From assembly GCA_964635875.1 (NCBI GenBank), contig CAZWRK010000011.1, positions 1 to 51,808 on the forward strand: DNA of 51,808 nt, read 5' to 3'. Made by a program: the position numbers and the translations under genes. The DNA is from CAZWRK01 sp964635875. Lineage in GTDB: Bacteria > Pseudomonadota > Gammaproteobacteria > Burkholderiales > Aquaspirillaceae. Numbering within the stretch: position 1 is the first letter of the stretch; each line of letters begins with the position of its first letter. Positions 16,498-24,345 of the stretch are shown here, one piece after another. The notes beneath the pieces were generated by a model that worked only from the letters and a program-made list of their open reading frames with translations, was not told the DNA's origin and did no database searches.

Positions 16498-17508
16498 TCA
16501 ACGCGCAAAAATTTGGTCAAACAATGCACCATCTGCGAAATGCGTTTTTTGGGCTTTTTGCCAGCTGCCAAAGACCTCATTAACGGTGAATGTTTTGACT
16601 TTTGGAAAGCGTGACAGGTCTGCTTTTTCGACATACTGTGGATTGACGGGTCGATAGTAGTGTTTCGCCGCCAATTTTTGCCCGATCGGCGAATACAGAT
16701 ACCCTAAATAAGCCATAGCCACTTTTGTGGTGCCCTGTTTGTCGGTGACGCCATTGACCACAGTGACCGGCGGTTCAGCCAAAATCGAAACCGATGGCAC
16801 GACAATTTCAAATTTGTCTGGCCCCAATTCATTGATGGCTAAAAAGGCCTCGTTTTCCCATGCAAGCAGCACATCGCCTACACCTCGTTGAACAAAGGTA
16901 TTGGTGGAGCCTCGCGCACCCGAATCAAGAACCGGAACATGTTTATAAACCTCGGTGACGAAGGCCCGCGCTTTGGTATGATCGCCGCCACTTTTTTTCA
17001 GGGCATAGCCATACGCGGCAAGATAATTCCACCGTGCGCCCCCAGAGGTCTTCGGATTCGGTGTAATCACTTCGATGCCCGACCGTGTTAAATCTTCCCA
17101 ATCGTGAATTCGTTTAGGGTTGCCCTTGCGCACTAAGAACACAATAGTGGAGGTATATGGCGCGCTATTGTTTGGTAAGCGTGCTTGCCAGTTTGATGGG
17201 ATTTTGTGCGTTTTTTCGGCAATCGCATCAATGTCATACGCCAAGGCCATCGTCACCACATCTGCTTTGAGTCCATCAATCACTGCCCGCGCTTGCTTGC
17301 CTGCCCCGCCATGAGACTGTTTGATGGTGACGTCTTCTCCGGTTTTTTGTTTCCAATATTTGGTGAACTCTGGATTGAAGTCTTGGTAAAACTCGCGGGT
17401 CGGATCGTATGAAACATTCAGCAGCGTGGTCTCGGCATAGGCTGTCGAAACCACCCCAGAAAATAATGCCGCGACTACCAGTAAAGTACGAGATCGATTC
17501 GTGAACAT
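16498..17508 (-). CDS. sbp: Periplasmic sulfate-binding protein (Sbp/CysP type)
   Basis: Captures sulfate or thiosulfate in the periplasm for the CysTWA importer. From the ATG at 17508 it has 336 residues with a clear signal peptide (MFTNRSRTLLVVAALFSGVV, cleavage likely after AYA at about residue 24). Mature-region motifs are typical: LLNVSYDPTREFYQDFNPEF, SHGGAGKQARAVIDGLKADV and GGARWNYLAAYGYAL, which hold the sulfate ligand. An in-frame upstream ATG exists at 17562, but a GAAGGAA ribosome-binding site and the signal peptide fix 17508. A 20-bp motif shared with cysT lies 73-92 bases upstream. A short GCGT-TGAA-ACGC stem followed by five T overlaps the stop codon and may be a weak terminator. 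Confidence 0.95.
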   Translation of the reverse strand: MFTNRSRTLLVVAALFSGVVSTAYAETTLLNVSYDPTREFYQDFNPEFTKYWKQKTGEDVTIKQSHGGAGKQARAVIDGLKADVVTMALAYDIDAIAEKTHKIPSNWQARLPNNSAPYTSTIVFLVRKGNPKRIHDWEDLTRSGIEVITPNPKTSGGARWNYLAAYGYALKKSGGDHTKARAFVTEVYKHVPVLDSGARGSTNTFVQRGVGDVLLAWENEAFLAINELGPDKFEIVVPSVSILAEPPVTVVNGVTDKQGTTKVAMAYLGYLYSPIGQKLAAKHYYRPVNPQYVEKADLSRFPKVKTFTVNEVFGSWQKAQKTHFADGALFDQIFAR

Positions 17509-17580
17509 GTGGATTCCTTCATTTAAATTGAGGTGCAGATCGCCAAACGTTATCGATCGCACGACAAGATGAGAACGAAG

Positions 17581-17600
17581 AAAATTTGCTTTGCTTATTC
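17581..17600 (-). promoter_or_regulatory. Shared cys motif, copy upstream of sbp (candidate CysB site or UP element)
   Basis: Reverse strand GAATAAGCAAAGCAAATTTT, differing from the cysT copy (15572-15591) at three of 20 positions. It sits between the purB terminator and the sbp start, in the expected place for an activator site. Confidence 0.5.
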
Positions 17601-17607
17601 ACGGGAT

Positions 17608-17633
17608 AAAAAAAGCCCTCGATTGACGAGGGC
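17608..17633 (-). terminator. Intrinsic terminator facing sbp, at the 3' side of the sbp-purB boundary
   Basis: Reverse strand GCCCTCG-TCAAT-CGAGGGC followed by seven T (complement of 17608-17614). It starts 22 bases after the purB stop and so ends purB transcription before the sbp promoter. Confidence 0.9.
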
Positions 17634-17654
17634 TTTTGATTGCGCGAGGCGTGC

Positions 17655-19025
17655 TTAAATGCGACGCGCCAATTCGATGGCTTTGCCCAGATAGGTGGCC
17701 GGTGTTAGTGCCAGCAAGCGGGTTTTTTCTTCTTCTGGAATTTCCAGCGACTGGATAAAGGCGCTCAGTGTGGCCTGTGTGATGCCGTCTTTACCACGGG
17801 TCAACTCTTTGAGTTGCTCGTAAGGATTGGCCACGGCGTAGCGGCGCATCACGGTTTGAATCGGCTCGGCCAGCAGTTCCCAGCTCTTGTCCAAATCGCC
17901 TGCAATCGCGGCCGGATTGATTTCGAGTTTGTTCAGGCCGCGCATCAATGCTTTAAAGCCCAGCAAGGTGTAACCAAAGCCAACGCCCATATTGCGCAAG
18001 ACGGTGGAGTCGGTCAGATCACGCTGCCAGCGAGAAATCGGCAATTTTTCAGCCAAATGACCCAGCAACGCATTGGCCATGCCGAGGTTACCTTCGGAGT
18101 TCTCAAAGTCGATCGGGTTGACTTTATGCGGCATGGTCGAGCTGCCGACTTCGCCTGCTACGACGCGCTGTTTGAAGAAACCCAACGAGATGTAGCCCCA
18201 AATATCACGATCAAGATCAATCAAAATGGTATTGATCCGGCTGAAAATTTGGAACATTTCGGCCATGTAATCGTGCGGTTCAATTTGGATGGTGTATGGG
18301 TTGTAGGTCAGGCCGAGGCTTTCAACGAAGCGTTTGGCAAAGCCTTCCCATGCGACATGCGGATACGCCACGATGTGGGCGTTAAAGTTACCCACCGCAC
18401 CATTGATTTTGCCGAGTAAAGGCTGGGCAATCAGCTGTTCGCGCTGGCGGCTGAGACGGTACACCACGTTGGCGATTTCTTTGCCCATGGTCGACGGGGT
18501 CGCCGGTTGGCCGTGGGTACGGCACATCATCGGCACTTCCGCGTACTGGTGCGCCATTTCGGTTTGCTTGCCAATCAGCTCGTCCAGCGCCGGCAGCATG
18601 ACTTGGTCGCGTGCGGCTTTCAACATCAGGGCGTGCGACAGATTGTTGATGTCTTCGCTGGTGCAGGCAAAGTGAATAAATTCACTCGCAGCGACGATTT
18701 CATTGTTACCGGACAGGCGCTCTTTTAGCCAGTATTCGATCGCTTTCACGTCGTGATTGGTGCGGGCCTCAATCGCTTTCACCGCCTCGCCATGCTCAGG
18801 GCTAAAATTGGCGATCAGGTCGTTGATTTCCGCGATCGTGGCTTCGGAAAAGGGCGCAACTTCGGTAATGCTCGGTTCTGCTGCGAGGGCTTTTAGCCAT
18901 TCGAGCTCGACCTGAATTCGGCAGCGCATCAGACCAAATTCGCTAAACACACCGCGTAACGGTTCGATTTGTTTGGCGTAGCGGCCGTCTAAAGGTGAAA
19001 GCGCGGTCAGCGTGTTGAGTTCCAT
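17655..19025 (-). CDS. purB: Adenylosuccinate lyase
   Basis: Catalyses two fumarate-releasing steps of purine synthesis: SAICAR to AICAR, and adenylosuccinate to AMP. The 456 residues show the fumarase/aspartase superfamily regions: TSEDINNLSHAL (about 122-133), the catalytic-histidine stretch CRTHGQPATPSTMG (H171) and the flexible signature loop GSSTMPHKVNPIDFEN (about 294-309) with the catalytic serine. This is the E. coli-type long PurB. It is monocistronic or follows the ATP-grasp gene by 59 bases, and is closed by a strong terminator. Confidence 0.97.
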   Translation of the reverse strand: MELNTLTALSPLDGRYAKQIEPLRGVFSEFGLMRCRIQVELEWLKALAAEPSITEVAPFSEATIAEINDLIANFSPEHGEAVKAIEARTNHDVKAIEYWLKERLSGNNEIVAASEFIHFACTSEDINNLSHALMLKAARDQVMLPALDELIGKQTEMAHQYAEVPMMCRTHGQPATPSTMGKEIANVVYRLSRQREQLIAQPLLGKINGAVGNFNAHIVAYPHVAWEGFAKRFVESLGLTYNPYTIQIEPHDYMAEMFQIFSRINTILIDLDRDIWGYISLGFFKQRVVAGEVGSSTMPHKVNPIDFENSEGNLGMANALLGHLAEKLPISRWQRDLTDSTVLRNMGVGFGYTLLGFKALMRGLNKLEINPAAIAGDLDKSWELLAEPIQTVMRRYAVANPYEQLKELTRGKDGITQATLSAFIQSLEIPEEEKTRLLALTPATYLGKAIELARRI

Positions 19026-19084
19026 AAATCATTCCTGAAAAGGGAAAGCCATCGTGTGTGGCAGGACATTAAAAGCGAAAAGCG

Positions 19085-19978
19085 TTACGCCAAACGGCGA
19101 ACGAGACCTTCGGCGAACACATCAGCCGCTTCAGGGCAAAACCGGAAAAATAATTCTGGCTCGATCATTTCGAGCTCCATGATGGCCAATTGGCCATGGT
19201 TGTCGCGAATCAGATCGACACGGGCATACAGCACATCAAATGGCACGGCGGCTACGGCGCGTTGTGCAAAGTCGATTTCTTCGGGGCTGGCGGTGTGTGG
19301 GTGAACGGTGCCGCCCCAGTCATCTTGCACGCGAAAATCACCGGCCTGCGCCGTTTTGCGAATCGCGTGGGTGACTTTGCCATCAATGACCATTAATGAC
19401 AGCTCCCCTTCGCCGGTAATGGCGCGTTGAAAGGGTTGCAGCATCATGGATTCGTGCGCAATTAGCTCGCGGAAAATCGCTTCGTGTTCGGCGATATTCG
19501 CGGCGGTGAGGCGATAGGTGTGGCGCGCAGCGCCCGAAACTACGGGTTTGAGAATGGTTTCTTCCCAGCCAGAGGCGGTGATTATCGCATGGAGCGTTCG
19601 CGTGTCGCCCGATTCAATGTATTGCGTGGGGACAATTCCGATGCCGCTTTTTTCAAGTTCGCCCAGATAGTGTTTGTCGAGATTCCAGTGGATCAATCCG
19701 GCTTCATTGAACAGGCGGGTCGATTGGCTGGCGCGTTCGAGCCACGGGGCAAATTCGGCAAAACGATGAAAATAATCCCATGTGCTGCGGAAAATAGCGG
19801 TGCGGATTTGCGGCCATTCTACATCGGGGTCGGCCCAGTCGACGCGGCACACGCGGAGGCCTCGAGCGCTGAGTGCATCGCGTAGCAGGCCATCTTCTGT
19901 GTGAATCTGACGGGTATACCAGTCACTTTCGTCGGGGGCGAGATAGCGCGCTTCGGTCAAAATGGCAACATCGTACAT
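19085..19978 (-). CDS. ATP-grasp protein of unknown substrate
   Basis: Predicted ATP-dependent carboxylate-amine or thiol ligase of 297 residues. An N-terminal Rossmann-like part (MYDVAILTEARYLAPDESDW, then LSARGLRVCRVDWADPDVEW) precedes a glutathione-synthetase/RimK-like ATP-grasp region. Visible are the nucleotide-binding lysine stretch EETILKPVVSGAARHTYRL (about 138-156), MLQPFQRAITGEGELSLMVID (about 178-198) and the metal-binding acidic end ARVDLIRDNHGQLAIMELEMIEPE (split about 253-276). It resembles proteins annotated after DcsG of cycloserine synthesis, but this does not establish that reaction. It lies between ffh (with a terminator in between) and purB; neither neighbour suggests a substrate. 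Confidence 0.75.
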   Translation of the reverse strand: MYDVAILTEARYLAPDESDWYTRQIHTEDGLLRDALSARGLRVCRVDWADPDVEWPQIRTAIFRSTWDYFHRFAEFAPWLERASQSTRLFNEAGLIHWNLDKHYLGELEKSGIGIVPTQYIESGDTRTLHAIITASGWEETILKPVVSGAARHTYRLTAANIAEHEAIFRELIAHESMMLQPFQRAITGEGELSLMVIDGKVTHAIRKTAQAGDFRVQDDWGGTVHPHTASPEEIDFAQRAVAAVPFDVLYARVDLIRDNHGQLAIMELEMIEPELFFRFCPEAADVFAEGLVRRLA

Positions 19979-19990
19979 GGGGGATTCCCT

Positions 19991-20029
19991 AAAAAAAGAC
20001 CGGACAACCGCAGGGGATGCGGGTGTCCG
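19991..20029 (-). terminator. Intrinsic terminator after ffh
   Basis: Reverse strand arms CGGACACCCGCA and TGCGGTTGTCCG (one mismatch, five-base loop; 20001-20029) followed by GTC and seven T. It lies eight bases past the ffh stop and ends just before the start of the ATP-grasp gene. Confidence 0.88.
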
Positions 20030-20036
20030 TGACAGA

Positions 20037-21389
20037 TTACATGCCCGGCAGCATGCCCTTCATGCCGCGCATGAGTTTCATCAAGCCGCCCTTTTGGAGC
20101 TGCTTCATCATTTTTTGGGTCTCTTCGAATTGCTTCAGCAGCCGATTGACCTCTTGCACCGAGACGCCCGCGCCGGTGGCAATTCGCCGTTTGCGGTTGG
20201 CTTTGATCAGCTCGGGCTTGTGGCGTTCTTGTGGCGTCATCGAGTTGATAATGCCCTCGATGCGGCGCACGCCTTTTTCGGCTTCTGCACCTTGAATGCC
20301 TTTCGCCATTTGTCCGATTTGGCCGGGCATTTTTTCCATCAAATTGGCCATGCCGCCCATTTTTTTCATTTGCTGAATTTGCGATTTAAAGTCTTCGAGG
20401 TCGAAGCCTTTGCCGCTTTTCAGCTTTTTCGCCATCTTGGCAGCTTCGTCTTGATCGATGCCTTTTTGGACATCTTCGATCAGCGATAGCACATCGCCCA
20501 TGCCGAGAATCCGGCTCGCCATCCGGTCGGGATGGAAGGGTTCAAGGCCGGTGAGTTTTTCGCCAACCCCGATGAATTTAATCGGTTTTCCGGTGACATG
20601 ACGCACAGACAGCGCTGCACCGCCGCGCGCATCACCGTCGAGCTTGGTCAAGATCACGCCGGTGAGCGGCAAGGCTTCGTTAAAGGCTTGTGCGGTGTTG
20701 ACCGCATCTTGGCCCTGCATCGCATCGACGACGAACAGCGTTTCGATGGGGTCGATGGCGGCGTGGACGGCTTTAATCTCGGCCATCATCGCTTCATCAA
20801 TTGCCAAGCGACCGGCGGTATCGACGATCAGCACATCAAAGAAGTGCTTTTTCGCGTAATCGCGGGCGGCCAATGCGATATCGACAGGCTTTTGGCTGAT
20901 GTCCGACGGGAAAAAAGCGACGTCTAATTGCGCAGCCAGTAATTTAAGCTGTTCAATCGCGGCAGGGCGGTAAATATCGGCCGAGACGAGCAGGACTTTT
21001 TTCTTTTGGGTTTCTTTCAGCAGTTTGGCGAGTTTACCGGTGGTGGTTGTTTTACCCGCACCTTGCAAACCGGCCATGAGAACAATCGCAGGCGGGACGG
21101 CTGCAAGGTTGAGGGCGTCATTGGTTTCGCCCATCAGTTTCACGAGTTCTTCGTGAACTACACCGACTACCGCTTGACCAGGGGTCAGGCTGCCCATCAC
21201 ATCTTGGCCTTGGGCGCGTTCCTTGACTTGCGCCACAAATGTTTTGACCACTGGCAAGGCCACGTCGGCCTCGAGGAGGGCCATTCGGACTTCACGCATG
21301 GCGTCCGAAATGTTCGACTCGGTCAGTCGCGCATGGCCGCGTAGATTTTTGATCACGCCAGAAAGGCGGTTTGTCAGATTGTCGAGCAT
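20037..21389 (-). CDS. ffh: Signal recognition particle protein Ffh (SRP54)
   Basis: GTPase that binds signal sequences of nascent membrane proteins together with 4.5S RNA and delivers ribosomes to FtsY. The 450 residues show the N domain (about 1-100), G1 GLQGAGKTT (107-115), DTAGR (190-194), TKLDGDARGG (248-257) and the methionine-rich M domain (about 320-450; KMGGMANLMEKMPG, GAGVSVQEVNRLLKQFEE) ending in MKGMLPGM. It is complete. ypjD is divergent from it, as in E. coli, and a strong terminator follows. No 4.5S RNA gene was recognised in the window. Confidence 0.98.
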   Translation of the reverse strand: MLDNLTNRLSGVIKNLRGHARLTESNISDAMREVRMALLEADVALPVVKTFVAQVKERAQGQDVMGSLTPGQAVVGVVHEELVKLMGETNDALNLAAVPPAIVLMAGLQGAGKTTTTGKLAKLLKETQKKKVLLVSADIYRPAAIEQLKLLAAQLDVAFFPSDISQKPVDIALAARDYAKKHFFDVLIVDTAGRLAIDEAMMAEIKAVHAAIDPIETLFVVDAMQGQDAVNTAQAFNEALPLTGVILTKLDGDARGGAALSVRHVTGKPIKFIGVGEKLTGLEPFHPDRMASRILGMGDVLSLIEDVQKGIDQDEAAKMAKKLKSGKGFDLEDFKSQIQQMKKMGGMANLMEKMPGQIGQMAKGIQGAEAEKGVRRIEGIINSMTPQERHKPELIKANRKRRIATGAGVSVQEVNRLLKQFEETQKMMKQLQKGGLMKLMRGMKGMLPGM

Positions 21390-21532
21390 TGAGATTGTCC
21401 TTGGGTCCCTGTCAAGATAGAAAGGGAATCGTGTAGACTTTGGAAAAGTCCTATTTTACAACACCCAACCCGTCGTGATGGTTTTGCGTGCATTTCCGTA
21501 AAATTCATGGCTTCTTATGTTTTCTTTTGATC

Positions 21533-22354
21533 ATGCTCATGACTCCTTTTCCTGCGTTTGTCGCCGGTCTGGCCTTTATTCTTTATCTTGTGTTGGGATG
21601 GCATATTTTTTTGCATTGGCGTGCAAGAGCGGCTGCTGCATCTCGTATCGCACGGTTTGAGCAATTGGGTCTGGCGCTGGCTTTATTTCTTCATGTGTTG
21701 ACGTTACGCGCACCCGAGGCACATTGGATTTCCCTTGGTTTGGGGCAGTCGGTGTCGCTGATGATGTGGTTGGCCGCGTTAATTTACTGGATTATGCGAT
21801 TTTTCCACCGTATTGAAGGTTTGCAGCCGGTGTTGATGAGTTGTACGGGCTTGGCGCTGTTGTTGGGGGTGATGTTGCCGCCGAGTGCGGTCAGCTACGA
21901 CCTTGATAACCCCGCTTTGGCGCTGCATATTTTCACGGCTTTGTTTGCGTATGGTTTGATCGCGTTGTCGGCGATGATGGCGTTGCTGATGGTGTTGGTT
22001 GAGACCTTATTGCACCGTAAGCAAGGGTTGCGCTTGGTGCAAACACTACCGCCATTGTTAACGCTAGAGCGTCTGTTGTTTATGACCTTATGGAGCGGTT
22101 TTGTTTTGCTGACGTTGACGCTTTCATCGGGCGTGGTGTTTTCGGAGCAAATTTTTGGTCGCGCATTTTCGTTGACCCATAAAAATATTTTGTCGCTGCT
22201 CGCATGGGTGATTTTTGCCGCTTTATTATATGGGCGCGTTCGTCATGGCTGGCGTGGTCGGCTGGCGGCGCGGTGGACCTTGGGCGGCACCGTCGCTTTG
22301 TTGTTGGGTTACATCGGTAGCAAGATTGTTTTGGAATTTATTTTGAATAAGTAA
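21533..22354 (+). CDS. ypjD: CcsA-like cytochrome c assembly family membrane protein (YpjD)
   Basis: Inner-membrane protein of the CcsA/CcmC heme-handling superfamily. About 273 residues with roughly eight membrane helices. The tryptophan-histidine-rich segment is represented by HWISLGLGQSVSLMMWLAAL, and likely heme-ligand histidines occur in LALHIFTALFAYGL and FSLTHKNILSLLAWVIFAALLYGRVRHGWRG. The conserved neighbourhood with divergent ffh supports the YpjD call; its exact role is unsettled. Start uncertain: ATG codons at 21533 and 21539 both begin plausible N-termini, while a GTG at 21488 would add a non-conserved stretch; no strong ribosome-binding site decides. Confidence 0.82.
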   Translation: MLMTPFPAFVAGLAFILYLVLGWHIFLHWRARAAAASRIARFEQLGLALALFLHVLTLRAPEAHWISLGLGQSVSLMMWLAALIYWIMRFFHRIEGLQPVLMSCTGLALLLGVMLPPSAVSYDLDNPALALHIFTALFAYGLIALSAMMALLMVLVETLLHRKQGLRLVQTLPPLLTLERLLFMTLWSGFVLLTLTLSSGVVFSEQIFGRAFSLTHKNILSLLAWVIFAALLYGRVRHGWRGRLAARWTLGGTVALLLGYIGSKIVLEFILNK

Positions 22355-22436
22355 TTGGCATTTAACAATAAATGCATTAATTTCATCTTACGAATCATTT
22401 GTTCCCTCGGTGTGGTTAATTTAGGAGTCACTTGCA

Positions 22437-22769
22437 ATGAAAAAATTCTTAGCCATGTTGGCCGGCGTGTTTGCTTTTAACTTTGCTTTTGCCGCAGTGG
22501 ATTTGAACACTGCCAGCATGGAGCAACTGCAATCGGTCAAAGGGATTGGCCCCGCTAAAGCCAAAGCGATTACCGAGTATCGCCAAAAAAATGGCCCATT
22601 CAAAACCGTCGATGAGCTGGAAAAAGTCCCGGGTTTTGGCGCGAAATCGGTTTCCAACATGAAACCTGAATTCTCGATCGGCGCTGCTGCGGCCAAACCG
22701 GCTGCGGCGGTGAAAGCGGCGGCTGCACCGGTTACGCCTGCTGCGACACCGGCCCCTGCGAAAAAATAA
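22437..22769 (+). CDS. comEA: ComEA-type helix-hairpin-helix DNA-binding protein
   Basis: Secreted small DNA-binding protein of natural transformation. The 110 residues have a signal peptide (MKKFLAMLAGVFAFNFAFA, cleavage likely after AFA at 19) and a double helix-hairpin-helix domain: VDLNTASMEQLQSVKGIGPA then FKTVDELEKVPGFGAKSV (about 21-77). A low-complexity Ala/Pro/Lys tail follows (about 83-110). It binds incoming DNA in the periplasm and ratchets uptake in competent Neisseriales and related bacteria. A good AGGAGT ribosome-binding site precedes the ATG and a strong terminator follows. It stands alone; no other competence gene is in the window. The alanine-rich basic tail could add nonspecific DNA binding. 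Confidence 0.92.
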   Translation: MKKFLAMLAGVFAFNFAFAAVDLNTASMEQLQSVKGIGPAKAKAITEYRQKNGPFKTVDELEKVPGFGAKSVSNMKPEFSIGAAAAKPAAAVKAAAAPVTPAATPAPAKK

Positions 22770-22782
22770 TACGCGTGTAATG

Positions 22783-22822
22783 GCCGCCGAGTGGTGTTGG
22801 CTACTCGGCGGCTTTTTGTTTT
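22783..22822 (+). terminator. Intrinsic terminator after comEA
   Basis: Perfect 10-bp arms GCCGCCGAGT (22783-22792) and ACTCGGCGGC (22803-22812), a ten-base loop, then TTTTTGTTTT. It ends immediately before the convergent photolyase gene. Confidence 0.92.
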
Positions 22823-24244
22823 CTAGTCGCGAGAAAATAAGGCCAAGGCTTTTTGGCGTTGTACTGCGTGATCGACAATCGGGCGCGGATAATCTTGGCC
22901 CCATTTAAAGGCCGCCGGTGGTTGTTTAGCCAGCCACGGCGCATGAATATCTTGACGCGTGAAGTGGCTTAATTCCGGCACGTAGCGGCGGATAAATTCA
23001 CCATTCGGGTCAAATTTCTCGGATTGGCTGACTGGATTGAAAATCCGAAAATAAGGCTGGGCATCACATCCCGTTGAAGCAGCCCACTGCCAGCCACCAT
23101 TGTTGGCGGCAAAGTCAAAGTCGAGTAAATGTTGCGCAAACCATGCTTCACCGCGTCGCCAATCAATCAATAAATCCTTGGTGAGAAAGCTTGCGACGAT
23201 CATGCGCAGGCGGTTGTGCATCCAACCGCAGTGCAAGAGCTGGCGCATCGCCGCATCGACCAATGGGTAGCCTGTTTGCCCATTACACCACGCCTTAAAG
23301 TGCGCGTCTTCGCCCGGCCATTCCAGCGATTGGTATTCCGGTTTAAAGCTGTGGCCCTGAGCAAGGTCGGGCCGGTGCCAGAGGATTTGTTGATAAAAAT
23401 CACGCCAAATCAATTCATTCAGCCAGCTTTCTGCGCCTTCGTTGAAATCTTGCGTAAGGGCGTGGCGAACCAATTCTCGAATCGACACCGTGCCAAAACG
23501 CAAATGCACCGATAAATAAGACACCCCTTTACGGGCCGGAAAATCCCGCAAGGTTTTATAGTGTTGAATGCGCTGATAAAAGTCGTGGGCGAGTATCTCT
23601 CCCCCACGCACCCCAGCATGTACGGGAATTTTGTCGAGATGGGTGTCTTGGAAACCCAGTGCTGCAAGGCTGGGGAGCGGTTCGGCGGGCAGAGGGGCCA
23701 GCGTCGAAAAATAAGGCTCGGTCGGGTAATCCGGTAGCGGTTCGGCGGCGAGGCGTTTGCGCCATGCGTTTTTGTAAGGTGTGAACACCGAAAAGGGCCG
23801 ACCTTGTTGGGTCAACACTTCATCGCGCTCAAAAATAACGTGGTCTTTGCTGTCAAAGAAGCGGCAGCCTTGGTCTTGTAGCCGGTTGGCGACCGCGGCA
23901 TCACGCAAAATCGCCATGGGTTCGTAGTCACGATTGCAAAACACGGCTTCCGCTTGGTATTGCTGTGCCAGTGCGGGGATTGCGGACAGGGGATCGTCAT
24001 GGCGCACAATCAGCGTACTGCCGTGGCTTTCCAGTCGCGTTTTAAGCTCAAAAAGGGATTGCCAAATGAAATCAACACGGCGGTCGTTGTGGGGGAGCGG
24101 CGCTAAAAGGGTGGTGTCAAAAATAAATACACACACCACTGCTTCACTGTGGCGCAGTGCATGGTGTAATGCCGCATGATCCGTCAGTCGTAAATCGCGG
24201 CGAAACCAACAAAGTGTCCGTTTAAAGTGTTTCATAAGCGTCAT
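22823..24244 (-). CDS. phrB: Deoxyribodipyrimidine photolyase (class I, PhrB type)
   Basis: Light-driven repair of cyclobutane pyrimidine dimers. The 473 residues are typical of class I photolyase. The N-terminal antenna-binding domain starts with TLCWFRRDLRLTDHAALHHA. The C-terminal FAD domain contains FPARKGVSYLSVHLRFGTVS, LNELIWRDFYQQILWHRP, CNGQTGYPLVDAAMRQL and the flavin-pocket signature WMHNRLRMIVASFLTKDL. The DNA-contacting NNGGWQWAASTGCDAQPYFRIFNP follows, split around residues 375-398. Either ATG at 24244 or the in-frame one at 24235 could be the start; no strong ribosome-binding site separates them. ylqF is divergent; an FAD oxidoreductase often found near photolyases lies 1 kb away. 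Confidence 0.95.
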   Translation of the reverse strand: MTLMKHFKRTLCWFRRDLRLTDHAALHHALRHSEAVVCVFIFDTTLLAPLPHNDRRVDFIWQSLFELKTRLESHGSTLIVRHDDPLSAIPALAQQYQAEAVFCNRDYEPMAILRDAAVANRLQDQGCRFFDSKDHVIFERDEVLTQQGRPFSVFTPYKNAWRKRLAAEPLPDYPTEPYFSTLAPLPAEPLPSLAALGFQDTHLDKIPVHAGVRGGEILAHDFYQRIQHYKTLRDFPARKGVSYLSVHLRFGTVSIRELVRHALTQDFNEGAESWLNELIWRDFYQQILWHRPDLAQGHSFKPEYQSLEWPGEDAHFKAWCNGQTGYPLVDAAMRQLLHCGWMHNRLRMIVASFLTKDLLIDWRRGEAWFAQHLLDFDFAANNGGWQWAASTGCDAQPYFRIFNPVSQSEKFDPNGEFIRRYVPELSHFTRQDIHAPWLAKQPPAAFKWGQDYPRPIVDHAVQRQKALALFSRD

Positions 24245-24275
24245 GGATTGAGATGGATAAATTTAGTGTAGCTGT

Positions 24276-24304
24276 TTGCCGTCAGAGAGGGGCGTCGTTA
24301 CAAT
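24276..24304 (+). promoter_or_regulatory. Putative sigma-70 promoter for ylqF
   Basis: TTGCCG (24276-24281), a 17-base spacer and TACAAT (24299-24304), 42 bases upstream of the ylqF ATG, between divergent phrB and ylqF. Confidence 0.5.
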
Positions 24305-24345
24305 GCGCCGCCCGGCCTTCTGCCGGACTTTGAGGAGAAATATAG

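Noticed and set aside
16488..16507. Terminator overlapping the sbp stop codon
   Set aside because: The stem GCGT-TGAA-ACGC is only four to five base pairs; the T run is good but the hairpin is too weak to list as a feature.
17814..18419. 201-codon plus-strand ORF opposite purB
   Set aside because: Antisense shadow of a highly conserved gene, with no family resemblance or ribosome-binding site.
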